Shown: positions 14,064-22,391, counted from the first letter of the stretch. The stretch is DNA of 29,629 nucleotides from JBCBJZ01 sp038522635 (GCA_038522635.1 JBCBJZ010000025.1:1-29629); one strand, 5' to 3'. Notes: generated by a model from the letters alone, not told the origin. Program-made: numbers and translations.

Positions 14064-15642
14064 TCAGCGCCCTGCCATGGCCGCCTTGAGCGCTCGGGGC
14101 GTCATCACCCCGGTCAGCGCAATGAGGATGGCGTAGGCCGCAAGACCGCCTGCCACGAGAACGGCGAGCGCGCCCCATTGGATCAGCCATCCCTGGGTTG
14201 GCGCGAACGCGGTTCCAAGTGCTGCTGCGAGCGCCCACAGCACGAGGCCCATGACGCCGCTGGCAAGCACGATCAGCGGGATCGCACGCCACAAACGCGC
14301 GTCAGGGGCCAAGCGCCCATCGCGCGCTAACGTGATGCCAAGCAGTGAGGCGTTGATCCATCCGGCCACCGACCCTGCGATGGCGATGCCCACATGCGGC
14401 TGGAAGCCGAGCGCGCGAAAACCGAAGAACAGCGCCAGCGAGCCCGCGATGTTGACCAGCATGGAGACGACCGCGAAACGCATCGGCGTGCGGGTGTCTT
14501 CGCGCGCGAAGAACGCGGGCGAAAAAACCTTGATAAGCACGAACGCGGGCAGCCCTGCCGCCGTTGCGATCAGCGCCAGCGCGGTCGCTGGCGTCGCCTC
14601 AGCCGTGAAAGCACCACGCTCAAACAGCACCTGGATCAAGGGATGCGCGGCGACCGCCAGCGCCACGGTAGCGGGCAATGTCAGCAACAGGGCAAACTCA
14701 AGCGAGCGGTTTTGCGACTCCGATGCGGCCTGCGTATCGCCGGCGCGGAGTTTGCGTGCAAGATCCGGCAGCAGCACCACCCCGATCGCGATGCCAACGA
14801 TGCCGAGCGGCAATTGCGCCAGCCGGTCGGCATAGTAGAGATACGAGACGGCGCCGGCCTGCAGCGACGCGATCATGGTGCCAACGACAATGTTGATCTG
14901 TGTGGTGCCGCCGGCGATGACGCCCGGGACGCCAAGGCGCACCAGTTGGCGCATGTCATCGGTGAGCCGCGGTCGGCTCAAGCCGAGCCCCATGTCAGCG
15001 CGGAACGCGGCGATCGCCAGCATGATCAGCTGCACAAAACCAGCCAGAGCGACGCCCCAGGCCAGCAAGATCCCGGCTTCACGCTCGTTGGCGAAGCCGG
15101 CCGCGAGCGCGATCACCATCACACCGATCAACACGATGTTGAGCGCGACGGGCGCTGCTGCGGCCATGAAAAAGCGGCCAAGCGCGTTCAGCACGCCCGA
15201 AAGAAGCGCGACCAGCGACATGCACAACAGGTAGGGGAACGCGATCCGCGTCAGCAGCACCGCCAGATCGAATTTTTCCGTATCATCGGCAAAGCCCGGC
15301 GCGATCACCACCATCAGCCAGGGCATCGCCATTTCGCAAACCGCCGTTACCAGCAGCAGCACGAACAGAAGGCCGGCGAGCGCATCCTGCGCGAAGGCCC
15401 GGGCCGTGCGAGGGCCTTCGCCTTCCAGTTTCTTGGCAAACAGCGGGATGAACGCAGCGTTGAAGGCGCCTTCGCCGAACAGCCGCCGAAAAAGATTTGG
15501 AAACCGGAACGCGACAAAAAAGGCGTCCGCCACCGCCCCGGGTACCGAGCACGGCGGCGATAAGGATGTCACGGATGAAGCCGAGGATGCGACTGACGAA
15601 AGTCATGCTGCCGACGGTGGCGAACGCGCGATAGAGTTTCAT
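14064..15642 (-). pseudogene. murJ: Lipid II flippase MurJ, interrupted by an apparent one-base insertion
   Basis: MurJ flips lipid II across the inner membrane for peptidoglycan synthesis and is normally essential. The first 34 residues (MKLYRAFATVGSMTFVSRIL, then GFIRDILIAAVLGT) are read from the ATG at 15642. The rest, from VADAFFVAFRFPNLFRRLFG to the stop at 14064, is in a different frame. The frames join inside the CCCCGGG run at 15536-15542 (plus strand): removing one base gives LGTGAVADAFF and a 525-residue protein of normal length with about 14 membrane segments. All motifs downstream are intact. Since the gene is essential and the error lies in a G/C run, a sequencing or assembly error is more likely than true decay. 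MAPEG and trpS follow on the same strand. Confidence 0.88.
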
Positions 15643-15861
15643 GCGCGATGCGGTAGATCATTTTGCGTAGCGTTGGAACCGGGCGTGCACAGGCAGCTTG
15701 CGCCGCAGTGCAGAAAATGAGACGATAAGTTCCGAATGATGAGACGATTGTGCGCCGCAAAAAGAACTTGCGTGTCATCGACCTAAGCTTATCTTGCGCC
15801 AGCGCGCGCCACGTGTGGTTGCACGCCAGGCAAAACATTGAACGACGATCGGGAGGGGTAC

Positions 15862-17160
15862 ATGGCAGGACAGAGCGCAGCCGCGCAGGCGGACGTCAAA
15901 GTGGCGACCAAGGACCTCTACGAGATTGGCGAGATCCCGCCGCTCGGTCATGTGCCGCGGTCGATGTACGCCTGGGCCATCCGCCCTGATCGCGAAGGCC
16001 CGCCCGAACAGGCCATGCAGGTGGAGGTTGTGCCGACCTGGGACCTCGACAGTCACGATGTGCTCGTGCTCGTGATGGCCGCCGGCGTGAACTACAACGG
16101 CATCTGGGCCGGCCTTGGCACGCCGGTGTCGATGTTCAAAGTGCACGGCAATGATTTTCACATCGCCGGGTCAGACGCGTCTGGCATCGTTTGGGCCGTC
16201 GGCTCGAAGGTGAAACGCTGGAAGGTTGGCGACGAGGTCGTCATCCACTGCAACCAGGACGATGGCGATGATGAGGAGTGCAACGGCGGCGACCCGATGT
16301 TCTCTACCTCGCAGCGCATTTGGGGTTACGAGACGCCGGACGGGTCGTTCGCGCAATTCGCCCGCGTGCAAGACCGCCAGCTCATGGTCCGCCCGCGCCA
16401 CCTCACCTGGGAAGAGAGCGCGTGCTACACGCTGACGCTCGCGACCGCTTACCGCATGCTGTTCGGCCATCGCCCCAACATCTTGCGGCCGGGCGATAAC
16501 GTGCTGGTCTGGGGCGCATCGGGCGGGTTGGGCTCATTTGCCGTCCAGCTTTGCGCGACCGCGGGCGCTAACGCGATCGGCGTCGTCTCGGAGGACGACA
16601 AGCGCGACTTTGTCATGCAGCTGGGTGCGAAGGGCGTGCTGAACCGCAAGGACTTTGACTGCTGGGGGCAGATGCCCACGGTCAACACGCCCGAATACAA
16701 CGACTGGATGAAGGGCGTGCGCAAGTTCGGCGCCGCCATCTGGGAGATCACGGGCAAGGGCAACAACGTCGACTTCGTGTTCGAACATCCGGGCGAAGCG
16801 ACGTTCCCGGTGTCGCTGTTCGTGGTGCGGCGCGGCGGCATGGTGGTGATTTGTGCCGGCACCACCGGCTACAATCTCACGATGGATGCGCGCTACCTGT
16901 GGATGCACCAGAAGCGCGTGCAAGGTTCGCACTTCGCGCATCTGAAGCAAGCGGCTGCGGCCAACAAGCTGGTTGTGGAGCGCCGCATCGATCCGTGTAT
17001 GTCGGAGGTGTTCCCGTGGGATCAGATCCCGAAGGCGCACAACCGCATGTGGAAGAACGAGCATAAGCCCGGCAACATGGCGGTGCTTGTGACGGCGCAG
17101 CAAACCGGTCTGCGGACCTTTGAAGATGCCCAAGAGATCAGCCAGCAGAAGTTCGGCTGA
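15862..17160 (+). CDS. ccr: Crotonyl-CoA carboxylase/reductase
   Basis: Ccr converts crotonyl-CoA, CO2 and NADPH to ethylmalonyl-CoA, the key step of the ethylmalonyl-CoA pathway for acetyl-CoA assimilation in isocitrate-lyase-negative bacteria. The 432-residue product is a zinc-free medium-chain reductase with the nucleotide motif GASGGLGSFAVQL and the Ccr-specific stretches GVNYNGIWAGLGTPVSMF and FEHPGEATFPVSLFVVRRGG. The CO2-binding set described for Kitasatospora CCR (Asn81, Phe170, Glu171, His365) appears to map to the Asn of GVNYN, Y156-E157 in WGYET, and H357 in QGSHFA; Tyr in place of Phe is my alignment by eye. The ATG at 15862 follows GGGAGGGG. It is divergent from murJ and followed by a strong terminator. 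Confidence 0.97.
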   Translation: MAGQSAAAQADVKVATKDLYEIGEIPPLGHVPRSMYAWAIRPDREGPPEQAMQVEVVPTWDLDSHDVLVLVMAAGVNYNGIWAGLGTPVSMFKVHGNDFHIAGSDASGIVWAVGSKVKRWKVGDEVVIHCNQDDGDDEECNGGDPMFSTSQRIWGYETPDGSFAQFARVQDRQLMVRPRHLTWEESACYTLTLATAYRMLFGHRPNILRPGDNVLVWGASGGLGSFAVQLCATAGANAIGVVSEDDKRDFVMQLGAKGVLNRKDFDCWGQMPTVNTPEYNDWMKGVRKFGAAIWEITGKGNNVDFVFEHPGEATFPVSLFVVRRGGMVVICAGTTGYNLTMDARYLWMHQKRVQGSHFAHLKQAAAANKLVVERRIDPCMSEVFPWDQIPKAHNRMWKNEHKPGNMAVLVTAQQTGLRTFEDAQEISQQKFG

Positions 17161-17266
17161 TCGGCACGCTGGGGCGCGAGCCGCCGTGCGCTCTTGGGCA
17201 ACAGGAGAGTTGGGCCAAAAGGAGTGCTGGCGCGCGCCGCTCGCCTCACCACCCACCCGACAAAGA

Positions 17267-17296
17267 AAAAGGCACACCGCATGGTGTGCCTTTTGT
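17267..17296. terminator. Bidirectional rho-independent terminator
   Basis: GGCACACC (17271-17278) and GGTGTGCC (17283-17290) form a perfect 8-bp stem with loop GCAT. It is flanked by AAAAA on the left and TTTT on the right, so it can end transcripts from both the plus-strand ccr gene and the minus-strand L,D-transpeptidase gene. It lies 110 bp after ccr and 70 bp after the transpeptidase stop. Confidence 0.92.
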
Positions 17297-17359
17297 CGTT
17301 TAGAGCGTTATGCCGATTGAGCGGTGTGACGTCGGCTGAGGCCGATGACCCAAACCGGA

Positions 17360-17956
17360 TCAGCCGCGGAAGCGCTTGTAGGTGATGAACACCTTCGCGC
17401 CGACCGGCACGCGGCGGTAAAGGTCTGCAACGTCCGAATTATACATCCGCACGCAACCCTTGGAGACCGCTTTGCCGATCGTCCAGGGCGCGTCCGTGCC
17501 GTGGATGCGGTACAGCGTTGAGCCGAGATACAACGCGCGGGTGCCGAGCGGGTTGCGCGGGTGACCGCCGGGTACGTAGCGCGGCAGACGCGGGTTCTCA
17601 CGACGCATTTTCGGGGTCGGCGTCCAGGACGGGTTCACCCGTTTTTGCGTGACGCGCAGGGTGCCCGACCAACGGCTTTGCATGCGCGGCACGGCAATCG
17701 GGTAGCTGATGGCGGTGCCACGGCGCGAGATGTAGTAGAGGCGACGGTCGGAGAAGCTGACGATCACCGAACCACGGCCGTAACGGCGTGAGAAGCTGAC
17801 CGTGGAGCGGCCGCTTGAGCCCCAGCCACCGCCGCCGCCACCGAACAGCCAGGACAGGCCATCTTGCGCAACAGCGGATTGCGGTGCGCCGAACGACGCA
17901 ACAAGAACAGCACCGGCGGCGAACGCGGCGGTGCGCAGTGATTTACTCGTGAACAT
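17360..17956 (-). CDS. L,D-transpeptidase (YkuD family), periplasmic
   Basis: A 198-residue protein with an N-terminal signal peptide ending QSAVA at about residue 30, then a Gly-rich stretch. The catalytic YkuD domain spans about residues 63-194: GSVIVSFSDRRLYYISRRG opens it, PRNPLGTRALYL precedes the active site, and HGTDAPWTIGKAVSKGCVRM carries H152, C168 and R170. These enzymes make 3-3 cross-links in peptidoglycan or attach proteins to it. The ATG at 17956 has an AGGAG at good spacing. Gene and ccr are convergent, separated by the terminator at 17267-17296. Confidence 0.95.
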   Translation of the reverse strand: MFTSKSLRTAAFAAGAVLVASFGAPQSAVAQDGLSWLFGGGGGGWGSSGRSTVSFSRRYGRGSVIVSFSDRRLYYISRRGTAISYPIAVPRMQSRWSGTLRVTQKRVNPSWTPTPKMRRENPRLPRYVPGGHPRNPLGTRALYLGSTLYRIHGTDAPWTIGKAVSKGCVRMYNSDVADLYRRVPVGAKVFITYKRFRG

Positions 17957-18334
17957 GGTAACTCCTAAGCATGACTAGCGCGGCGTCCGGGGGGCCGCGG
18001 TACGCGGGTACATGAGCGACAGCATGCGTGAGCATGGTGAACAGACCGTTGACGCCGGTGCTGTTTCCGAACGCGTGCTGAAGCCGAACAAGCGCTAGTT
18101 CTGAACGAGTGAACCACTGGGACACGATGTGCGCGCAGCGGCAATTGAGTGAGCCGAAGGTGGCCGAACGGAGATGCCAATACAAGGGCAGGTGCCGCCA
18201 AACGCCCATGATCACAGCGGGTTGCTGCCACAATCGAAAACGCCTGTGCGGTTCTTGCCACAACCGTTGTTATGCCACGTGCGTGGACAAGCCAGGCGGG
18301 ATTTAGGTGACGGTGAAGCCGGCGTGCCAGCGTC
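17957..18334. other. Non-coding spacer upstream of the L,D-transpeptidase gene
   Basis: No supported gene. The minus-strand promoter of the transpeptidase gene should lie here. A motif GTTCTTGCCACAA at 18251-18263 repeats with one mismatch exactly 30 bp away at 18221-18233, and the first copy is bounded by CGGTT and AACCG (18249-18266). This could be a regulator site but is short. Confidence 0.4.
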
Positions 18335-18721
18335 TCACATGCCCGCCATCAGCACCTCAAGCCGCAGCGCCTTCCAGGGAAACAGCGGCCCCGGGTCCTG
18401 CTTGCGCCGCACCCGCTCGCCCGCACAGCGAAACGTCGAGCGATCGACGTCGTCATGGCCCACCACCGCGTCGAGCGGGATCGCGTGGCGCGCGCGGATG
18501 GCAGCGATCAGCTTGGCAAGGCGTGCGATCTGCTTTTCGGGAAACGGCTGGATGCCATCGCCGCGGTTGATCAATTCAATGCCGACCGAGTGGCGGTTGC
18601 GCCCGCGCGTGTGGATCGCGATTTCGTCCTCCGGCACCATCTGCACAAGTTGGCCGCCGCGCGCGATGATGTAGTGGATTGAGACGCGGCGTGAGCGGGC
18701 GAAGAAGCGCGCCATGGTGCT

Positions 18722-18793
18722 AGAGCAACGGGCGCAAAGTGCGCATCACCGGCTCGAACACTCAGGCCTTGCCTTTGCGCCCAAAGTTCCTCT
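18722..18793. repeat. Family B-like palindrome, copy B3
   Basis: AGAGCAAC + GGGCGCAAAG pairs with CTTTGCGCCC + AAA bulge + GTTCCTCT. The 10-bp inner stem is perfect and the outer stem matches 7 of 8. The CGGGCG...CGCCCAAAG frame and the AAA bulge are the same as in copy B1, while the centre differs. Confidence 0.65.
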
Positions 18794-18807
18794 GCACTTT
18801 AGATTTA

Positions 18808-18867
18808 GATCATATTTGGTCGATTTCGGGCTCACCTATGGTGATCCCGACAAATCGCCCGATGATC
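18808..18867. repeat. Family B palindromic repeat, copy B2
   Basis: In reverse complement it matches copy B1 (1420-1477) over nearly its whole length: outer arms GATCAT/ATGATC, inner GGTGATCCCGA pairing with TCGGGCTCACC around the loop TAT with one mismatch. It supplies the early stop of the amidase N-terminal half. Confidence 0.8.
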
Positions 18868-19336
18868 TAGCGTGCCGGGCGCGGAGAAGTGCACGCGGCC
18901 GCGGCGGCAGGACGGGCCGCCGGTGGCGTGGACGATGATCTCGCGCACGTGCTGGCGTTTTTTGCCCCGCGTGCCGGCGTCGGCGGGGCTTGGGATGAGG
19001 CTGGCGGCGAGGACCAAGCCGGCGGTGAGGGCGGCGGCGGCTTTGACGGCGGCGGTGGCCTGAACGGCGAAGGGGAGGGCGGCGTTGCCCTCGCAGGTGG
19101 TGGTGCGCGCGCGGGCGGCGGTGGCAGGGCCGCTGCGTGTGGTGGCGTCGTGCGATGCGGTGCGACGGGCGGCAGGCATGGTGCGTTTCCCCGGGTCAGA
19201 CGAGCCCCCCGGCGCGCGGCAGGTGTCGGCTGACGATGGGGCGTGCGCGTGGGCGCGGCGCGGTCATACGGTGGTGATGCGGTGGCGCCGCCGCGGCGGA
19301 CGCGGCAGGGGGATGCCGAGGTCGGCCGGCGCCAGC

Positions 19337-20464
19337 CTATTCCGCCGCGTCGTCCAAAGCGCCGGCCTCGCGCAGCCAGCCGCTGAGCTTTTCGACCTGC
19401 GGTGCGGCGCCGATCTCCCGGAAAAGCGCCAGCGACCGCCGCCAATGCGCGATCGCCGCTGGCATGTTCTGCCGCTTCTTTTCCAGAACGCCGAGGTTGC
19501 CGTAGTCTGCGGCCATGCCTTCCTTGCGGCCGAGGGCTTGGTTGAGGTCAAGCGCCTTGCGGTAATGCGCTTCGGCCTGGTCGAGGTCGCCGCGGGTTCG
19601 GAACACGTTGCCGAGGTTGCCGTAGTTGGCGGCCATGCCTTCCTTGCGGCCAAGGGCTTGGTTGAGGTCGAGCGCCTTGCGGTGGTGCTCTTCGGCCTGG
19701 TCGAGGTCGCCGCGGGTTCGGAACACGATGCCGAGATTGCCGGCGGCTCTCGCGAGCCAGCTTTGGTCTTGGCGCGCGTGCCCGATGGCTTCCACGCGAC
19801 GGTAAGCCTCGGCGGCGTCGTCCAACGCGCCGATACGGCGGAGCAAGTGCCCAAGCTGGTTCCACCCGTCAGGGTCGTCGGGCGCCAGGACGGTGGCTTC
19901 CCGATAAGCGTCGATGGCAGCCTGGGTGTCGTGCAGGAAGGCGAAGGCGCCCTTCTGCCGCCATAGGTCGGCCTCGTCGGTACGGATCTTCTCCCGCGCG
20001 GCCTGTCGTTGCGCGATCAGGTCGTCCAGCGCCGCTTCCGCCACCTGTCCGCTTGCGTCCTGCAGGGCATCGGCGCGGCCGGCCCGCAGCAGCGTGTCCA
20101 CGCCGGCGTTGAGGTCTTTGTCGAAGCCATCCCCGACTGTCATGGCCGCAGCGTCCGGCCCGCCCGCGGTCTTGGCCTGCATGGCCTTTCGCAGCGCCGC
20201 AACCTCGGCCGCGATTTCGCCTTGGCCGCTGACCAGCGTTTGCGTGGCCTGCTTCACGTCCTGCGCGGTGGCGCTGCCGCCACGAAAGAGCAGGGCGTAG
20301 ACCGCAGAGAAGGTCAGCAGCAGTCCTAAGATCCCGCTGACCCCATCGATGAGCTTCTTGAGGCTGTCGCCAGGCCGCCAATCGGTGAAAAGCCCGATGA
20401 TCCAAACGACGCCGTCGCCAGCCATCGCGGCCGCGCTCGCGAGAAAGTCGATGACAATATCCAT
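19337..20464 (-). CDS. Membrane-associated TPR protein
   Basis: A 375-residue protein. Two hydrophobic segments near residues 3-27 and 41-60 suggest a membrane hairpin. A predicted helical, partly coiled region follows (about 65-165, with EVAALRKAMQ and QRQAAREKIR). TPRs of the Sel1/kinesin-light-chain-like 40-residue type run from about residue 185, including YGNLGNVFRTRGDLDQAEAH. Two neighbouring repeats are almost identical in DNA. The ATG at 20464 follows an AGGG at good spacing and is preferred over the one at 20485. It is downstream of the arsR-permease pair on the same strand and upstream of the broken amidase. Unlike the TPR pair at 2656-5147 it has no signal peptide or cysteine pattern. 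Function unknown. Confidence 0.82.
   Translation of the reverse strand: MDIVIDFLASAAAMAGDGVVWIIGLFTDWRPGDSLKKLIDGVSGILGLLLTFSAVYALLFRGGSATAQDVKQATQTLVSGQGEIAAEVAALRKAMQAKTAGGPDAAAMTVGDGFDKDLNAGVDTLLRAGRADALQDASGQVAEAALDDLIAQRQAAREKIRTDEADLWRQKGAFAFLHDTQAAIDAYREATVLAPDDPDGWNQLGHLLRRIGALDDAAEAYRRVEAIGHARQDQSWLARAAGNLGIVFRTRGDLDQAEEHHRKALDLNQALGRKEGMAANYGNLGNVFRTRGDLDQAEAHYRKALDLNQALGRKEGMAADYGNLGVLEKKRQNMPAAIAHWRRSLALFREIGAAPQVEKLSGWLREAGALDDAAE
19501..19740. repeat. Two near-identical 120-bp tandem units inside the TPR gene
   Basis: 19501-19620 and 19621-19740 align without gaps and differ at about 9 of 120 positions by my count. Each encodes one 40-residue TPR. The similarity at synonymous sites points to a recent duplication of a repeat unit. 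Confidence 0.9.
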
Positions 20465-20587
20465 GCTGCACCCTGCAATGTTCAAGGTGCAGCTAACGCC
20501 ACATCTGTGACGGTATCATGGTGCCGCGGTGGCAGCGCTTTCCCGCATCTGCCCCCGCGTTCTATCGCCGCCGCCGGCCGGCCGACG

Positions 20588-21631
20588 CTACGCGCCCGCC
20601 ACCAGCGCGAACACCAGCCCGCTCAGCACCGCACCCGTGAAGGCGAGCGCCAGATAGGCGGCGAACACCTGCCGCTTGACGAGCGCGAACACCGCCGTCA
20701 TCGCCGGAATGCTCGTGGCTCCGCCTGCAATCATGAAGGCCATCGCTGCGCCCGGGTCCATGCCCTTGTCCATCAGGCCTGAGACCAGCGCCGGCGCCGC
20801 ATAGCCGTTGAGGTAGGCCGGAGCGCCGAGCAGCGCGCTCAGCATGATGGTGCCAACGCCGTCACCGCCGACGAAGCCCGCGATGGTCTCCGCCGGAATG
20901 TAGCGGATCATCAGCGCTTCAAGCGTGTAGGCGAGCGTCAGCCACTTCAACAGGAAGACCGCGTTCTTGAGCCCGGCCGACCAGAAGGCGGCGCGGCGCT
21001 CTTCATGCTGCCAGAAACGCCAGACCGGCTTGTCGCCCTTCGGCGTGGATTTGGCACCGCAGCATGACGTCGGCGGGTTCAGCAGCATGTTCCCCTGGAA
21101 GGCGCCGGCATGCATCATCGCCTTGACCGCAAAGCCGCCGAGCAGGCCCACGCTGACTGCGGCGACCGTTTTGGCAACCGCGAACTCGAAACCGAGCGCG
21201 GAGGCTGTGATCACGAAGGCGGCGGGGTCCATCAACGGGGATGAGAGCCACAGCGCCATGATCGCTGAAAGTGGCGCGCCGGCCACCAGAAGCGCCGCGA
21301 TGAACGGGATCACCTCGCAGGAGCAGAACGGTGCAAGCCCGCCGACCAGGGCGGCTGCGAAGATCATCGAGGTCTCGCGGCCCTGGAACGCGCGGGCGAC
21401 CACGCTTTGCGCGCCGGTCGCCTCCAGGTAGCCGATGACGGCCACCGCGAACAAGATGAACGGGGCCGTTTGCGCAAGCGCGCCCAGCGTGAAGGTTGCG
21501 GTGGGCATGACCACGGCCGGCTGCAGCGCGGCGAGGGCCGCGTAAATGAGTGCCACCGCGAGCCAGGCCAGGTCAGGGCGGCGCAGCGTTTGTTGCCAGA
21601 ACGATTGTACGGATTGGACGAGCGCGGTCAT
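20588..21631 (-). CDS. Permease of the ArsP/DUF318 family (PF03773)
   Basis: A 347-residue polytopic membrane protein with about eight or nine transmembrane segments. GGLAPFCSCEVIPFIAALL (C103, C105) is the hallmark of this permease family, and GAPAYLNGYAAPALVSGL with GGATSIPAMTAVFAL forms the matching half. A cytoplasmic loop contains TSCCGAKS. The family includes ArsP, which exports trivalent organoarsenicals, but other members have different or unknown substrates, so arsenic is an inference. The ATG at 21631 overlaps the arsR stop as ATGA and has an AAAGGAG before it, so the two are translated together and the regulator almost certainly controls the permease. Confidence 0.88.
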   Translation of the reverse strand: MTALVQSVQSFWQQTLRRPDLAWLAVALIYAALAALQPAVVMPTATFTLGALAQTAPFILFAVAVIGYLEATGAQSVVARAFQGRETSMIFAAALVGGLAPFCSCEVIPFIAALLVAGAPLSAIMALWLSSPLMDPAAFVITASALGFEFAVAKTVAAVSVGLLGGFAVKAMMHAGAFQGNMLLNPPTSCCGAKSTPKGDKPVWRFWQHEERRAAFWSAGLKNAVFLLKWLTLAYTLEALMIRYIPAETIAGFVGGDGVGTIMLSALLGAPAYLNGYAAPALVSGLMDKGMDPGAAMAFMIAGGATSIPAMTAVFALVKRQVFAAYLALAFTGAVLSGLVFALVAGA

Positions 21632-22038
21632 GGGGTTGCTCCTTTGGCCGGGCGCGGCGTGGTTTGAGATTTGAGGGTGTGCGTCTTCGTGGCGGGCGCA
21701 TCTGCTTCGGGTTGGTCGGCGCAGCATTCGCGCGTGAGGTAGCCGGCAAGCGCTTCGATGCGGTCGTAGGCGGCGCGACAGGTGATCATGCGACCATCGC
21801 GTTCCTGCGCGATGACGCCTGCAGACGTGAGGAAGCGCAGGTGGTGGGTGAGCGTGGAGGCGGGTACGGCCAACCGCTTCTGGATGTCGCCAACCGTGAG
21901 GCCGTCAGGGCCGGCGCGCACCAACGTGAGCAGCACGCTCAAGCGCGGTTCGGAACCAAGCGCTGCGAAAGCTTGCGCGACCTCTTCGGGCGTGAGGGAG
22001 GTCGCGGTGCCTCGCGGAGGGGTGCGGGCATTGGACAT
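21628..22038 (-). CDS. ArsR-family metalloregulator
   Basis: A 136-residue winged-helix repressor. EVAQAFAALGSEPRLSVLLT opens the ArsR fold. LTVGDIQKRLAVPASTLTHH, followed by LRFLTSAGVI, is the helix-turn-helix at about residues 47-76, and QERDGRMITCRAAYDRI is the wing. C87 and the pair C105-C106 (LTRECCAD) are candidate thiol ligands for arsenite or another soft metal; the classic ELCVC motif is absent. The ATG at 22038 lies 19 bp downstream of a 24-bp palindrome that should be its operator, giving autoregulation. It is the first gene of an operon with the permease. Confidence 0.93.
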   Translation of the reverse strand: MSNARTPPRGTATSLTPEEVAQAFAALGSEPRLSVLLTLVRAGPDGLTVGDIQKRLAVPASTLTHHLRFLTSAGVIAQERDGRMITCRAAYDRIEALAGYLTRECCADQPEADAPATKTHTLKSQTTPRPAKGATP

Positions 22039-22056
22039 GCGGCTTACCGAGTTCGT

Positions 22057-22080
22057 TTCGATAATTCTAGAAATATCGAA
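22057..22080. promoter_or_regulatory. ArsR-type operator palindrome
   Basis: TTCGATAATTCTAGAAATATCGAA is a 24-bp near-perfect palindrome (one mirrored pair of mismatches) centred on TTCTAGAA. AT-rich palindromes of this kind, with TCGA and imperfect ATAATT halves, are typical of ArsR/SmtB operators. It sits directly upstream of the arsR start in otherwise GC-rich DNA. Confidence 0.85.
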
Positions 22081-22391
22081 CAGGCGTCGCGTGTCAACCC
22101 CGGTTCTGCAGAGCAGGGCCGGCATCCGCGCGGCTGTGGCCCGCTCAGCACGTGAGCCTCTGCCCAACACCAAGAGTGTGCCAAGCGCTTACAACGGGCC
22201 GTCCCCGGTCATCATCGGCCAAACCGCGCCCGCGTCATCACTTGGACAAATGCGTCGATGCGGATGTGTGGCCCAACAGGCGAAGGTCGACCGATGACGC
22301 GCGTTTGCGAAAGCCTCGTCCTCGCCGTACATGCGCATCAAGCGCGCACGTAGCCCGGCCGACTTTCGCGCCCGCCACTGGAGACGCACCC
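22081..22391. other. Divergent spacer between arsR and the DUF4153 gene
   Basis: No gene supported. It holds upstream sequence for the arsR operon and for the plus-strand DUF4153 gene. Open frames here are extensions of the two flanking genes without protein-like sequence. No further repeat recognised. Confidence 0.5.

Larger units (their letters stand above)
18718..18870. mobile_element. Composite palindromic element (MITE-like) inside the amidase gene
   Basis: Near-perfect terminal inverted repeats, GCTAGAGCAACGGGCG at the left and CGCCCGATGATCTAGC at the right (14 of 16 by my count), enclose about 120 bp with no coding capacity. CTAG is present at both ends, which would fit insertion at a CTAG target with TA duplication (IS630-type) or a YTAR target (IS5-type). 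It is made of two head-to-head palindromes, B3 at 18722-18793 and B2 at 18808-18867. Confidence 0.65.
18335..19179 (-). pseudogene. N-acetylmuramoyl-L-alanine amidase (Amidase_2), split by a palindromic insertion
   Basis: The N-terminal part (18832-19179) has an Ala-rich signal-like segment ending SPADAG, then HVREIIVHATGGPSC with the first zinc-ligand His. After SAPGTL it runs into a repeat element and stops. The C-terminal part resumes as MARFFARSRRVSIHYIIARG at 18715 and continues to 18335. It includes VPEDEIAIHTRGRN, SVGIELINRGDG, and VGHDDVD...RKQDPGPLFPW with the other His and Asp ligands. The two parts are in different frames, and the zinc site is divided between them, so activity is probably lost. 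Removing the element and one copy of CTAG does not by itself restore the frame, so there was a further small change. Intact relatives cut the amide between muramic acid and the stem peptide. Confidence 0.82.

Noticed and set aside
14394..15563. Long open frame (389 codons) on the plus strand
   Set aside because: It is antisense to murJ; its product is Arg/His/Gln-rich without domain likeness, as expected from the opposite strand of a GC-rich gene.
16534..17277. Open frame of 247 codons on the minus strand
   Set aside because: Antisense to ccr and running through the terminator at 17267-17296.
17943..18263. Small minus-strand frame upstream of the L,D-transpeptidase gene
   Set aside because: Overlaps the start of the transpeptidase gene and shows no protein-like features.
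22152..22391. N-terminal extension of the DUF4153 gene
   Set aside because: Arg/Pro-rich, overlaps the upstream extension of arsR, and a GTG with a good ribosome-binding site lies at 22392.
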